Below are positions 5,890 to 6,411 of a DNA stretch of 6,411 nucleotides, one piece after another. The translations under genes and the position numbers were made by a program. The notes below the pieces were generated by a model. It had not been told where the DNA came from and searched no databases. It saw only the letters and a list, made by a program, of their open reading frames with translations. Source of the DNA: an uncultured Bacteroidales bacterium (GTDB taxonomy: Bacteria > Bacteroidota > Bacteroidia > Bacteroidales > Muribaculaceae); the NCBI GenBank assembly GCA_947176515.1, contig CAMWQZ010000070.1, forward strand, positions 1 to 6,411, given 5' to 3'. Within the stretch, counting starts at the first letter, position 1. Each line of letters opens with the position of its first letter.

Positions 5890-6411
5890 TTACTTGCCTG
5901 CGAGTTTTTCCTTGAGAGCTGCGAGAGCCTCGAGGTCGCCGAGAGTAGTCTTTTCGAGCGGAGCGTTGAGCGCCGGAGCTTCTTCCTGCTTTTTGGGAGC
6001 GCGGCGAGCTGCCTTGCGTTCTGCGTTCTTTTCTGCGCGAGCTTCATCTTCGAAGATGCGGCTGTGAGAAAGGATGATGCGCTTGCTGTCTTTGTTAAAT
6101 TCGATGACTTTGAAGTTGAGTTTTTCGTCAACCTTAGCCTGTGAGCCGTCTTCCTTAACGAGGTGTTTGGGGGTTGCGAAGCCTTCAACGCCGTAGGGGA
6201 GGGCAACGACAGCACCCTTGTCGAGCATTTCGACGATTGTGCCTTCGTGAACTGAGCCAACAGTGAAGATTGTTTCGAATACATCCCAGGGATTCTCTTC
6301 GAGCTGCTTGTGGCCGAGGCTCAAGCGACGGTTGTCCTTGTCGATAGCGAGAACTTCAACGTCGATGTCAGCACCGATTTGAGTGAATTCGCTGGGGTGT
6401 TTGATTTTCTT
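5890..6411 (-). CDS. rpsA: 30S ribosomal protein S1, C-terminal part (runs off the right edge)
   Basis: The last 173 residues of ribosomal protein S1. The frame is open from the window edge, so the gene's start lies outside. The visible part begins in the end of one S1 RNA-binding repeat (VEVLAIDKDNRRLSLGHKQ, about residues 18-36 of the fragment), then a linker LEENPWD. A complete last S1 repeat follows (about 50-119: VGSVHEGTIVEML, GVEGFATPKH, RIILSHSR). A basic Ala/Lys/Arg tail (123-173) ends in TTLGDLEALAALKEKLAGK, a C-terminus characteristic of Bacteroidota S1. S1 binds mRNA and helps bring it to the small subunit, which is particularly relevant in Bacteroidota, where Shine-Dalgarno sites are rarely used. 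The stop lies 28 bp from the terminator stem. An apparent start inside (complement of 6322-6324) is merely an internal leucine codon. Confidence 0.95.
   Translation of the reverse strand, partial: KKIKHPSEFTQIGADIDVEVLAIDKDNRRLSLGHKQLEENPWDVFETIFTVGSVHEGTIVEMLDKGAVVALPYGVEGFATPKHLVKEDGSQAKVDEKLNFKVIEFNKDSKRIILSHSRIFEDEARAEKNAERKAARRAPKKQEEAPALNAPLEKTTLGDLEALAALKEKLAGK

Noticed and set aside
5838..6284. Minus-strand open frame of 148 codons rich in Ser/Lys/Thr
   Set aside because: It is an alternate frame of rpsA and extends into the terminator. The S1 repeat is unmistakable in the other frame.

Overview
The window looks like a chromosomal segment from a Bacteroidales bacterium, plausibly of the gut family Muribaculaceae (family placement is inference). 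The evidence is two fimbrillin-type (Mfa/FimA-like) lipoproteins, a Cytidylate_kin2-type kinase, a Bacteroidota-style cyclophilin lipoprotein, a ribosomal protein S1 with the Bacteroidota-type C-terminal tail, AT-rich starts without clear Shine-Dalgarno sites, and matches to the Bacteroidota sigma-ABfr promoter (-33 TTTG, -7 TAnnTTTG). Intergenic DNA is AT-rich and coding DNA is moderately GC-rich.

Region 1 (1-1635, minus strand): two tandem fimbrillin-like lipoprotein genes, 11 bp apart and read right to left. The second is cut by the window edge. Both have a lipobox and then a related N-terminal pattern, so they are probably paralogous surface or fimbrial subunits in one operon.

Region 2 (1636-1963): a divergent intergenic region. 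It holds a well-spaced minus-strand promoter (TTTG, 20 bp, TAACTTTG) for the fimbrillin operon and a -7 box (TACATTTG) for the rightward genes. It also has three phased 10-bp AT-rich repeats and a roughly 140-nt fimbrillin leader. The leader carries a hairpin inside a possible 19-residue upstream ORF whose stop overlaps the fimbrillin start (TAATG).

Region 3 (1964-5239, plus strand): four co-directional genes: a cytidylate-kinase-like protein, an unrecognised 127-residue protein with its own candidate -7 box, a periplasm-facing cyclophilin peptidyl-prolyl isomerase lipoprotein, and an M16 zinc peptidase. Gaps of 18 to 32 bp suggest joint transcription, but no common pathway is evident.

Region 4 (5240-6411): a four-helix DUF486 membrane protein on plus converges on the C-terminal part of ribosomal protein S1 (rpsA) on minus. 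A strong hairpin between them probably terminates both.

I saw no CRISPR array, tRNA, rRNA, insertion sequence or defence system. Most genes belong to known families. The least explained items are the fimbrillin leader and the 127-residue orphan protein. I do not see evidence for a wholly new system.
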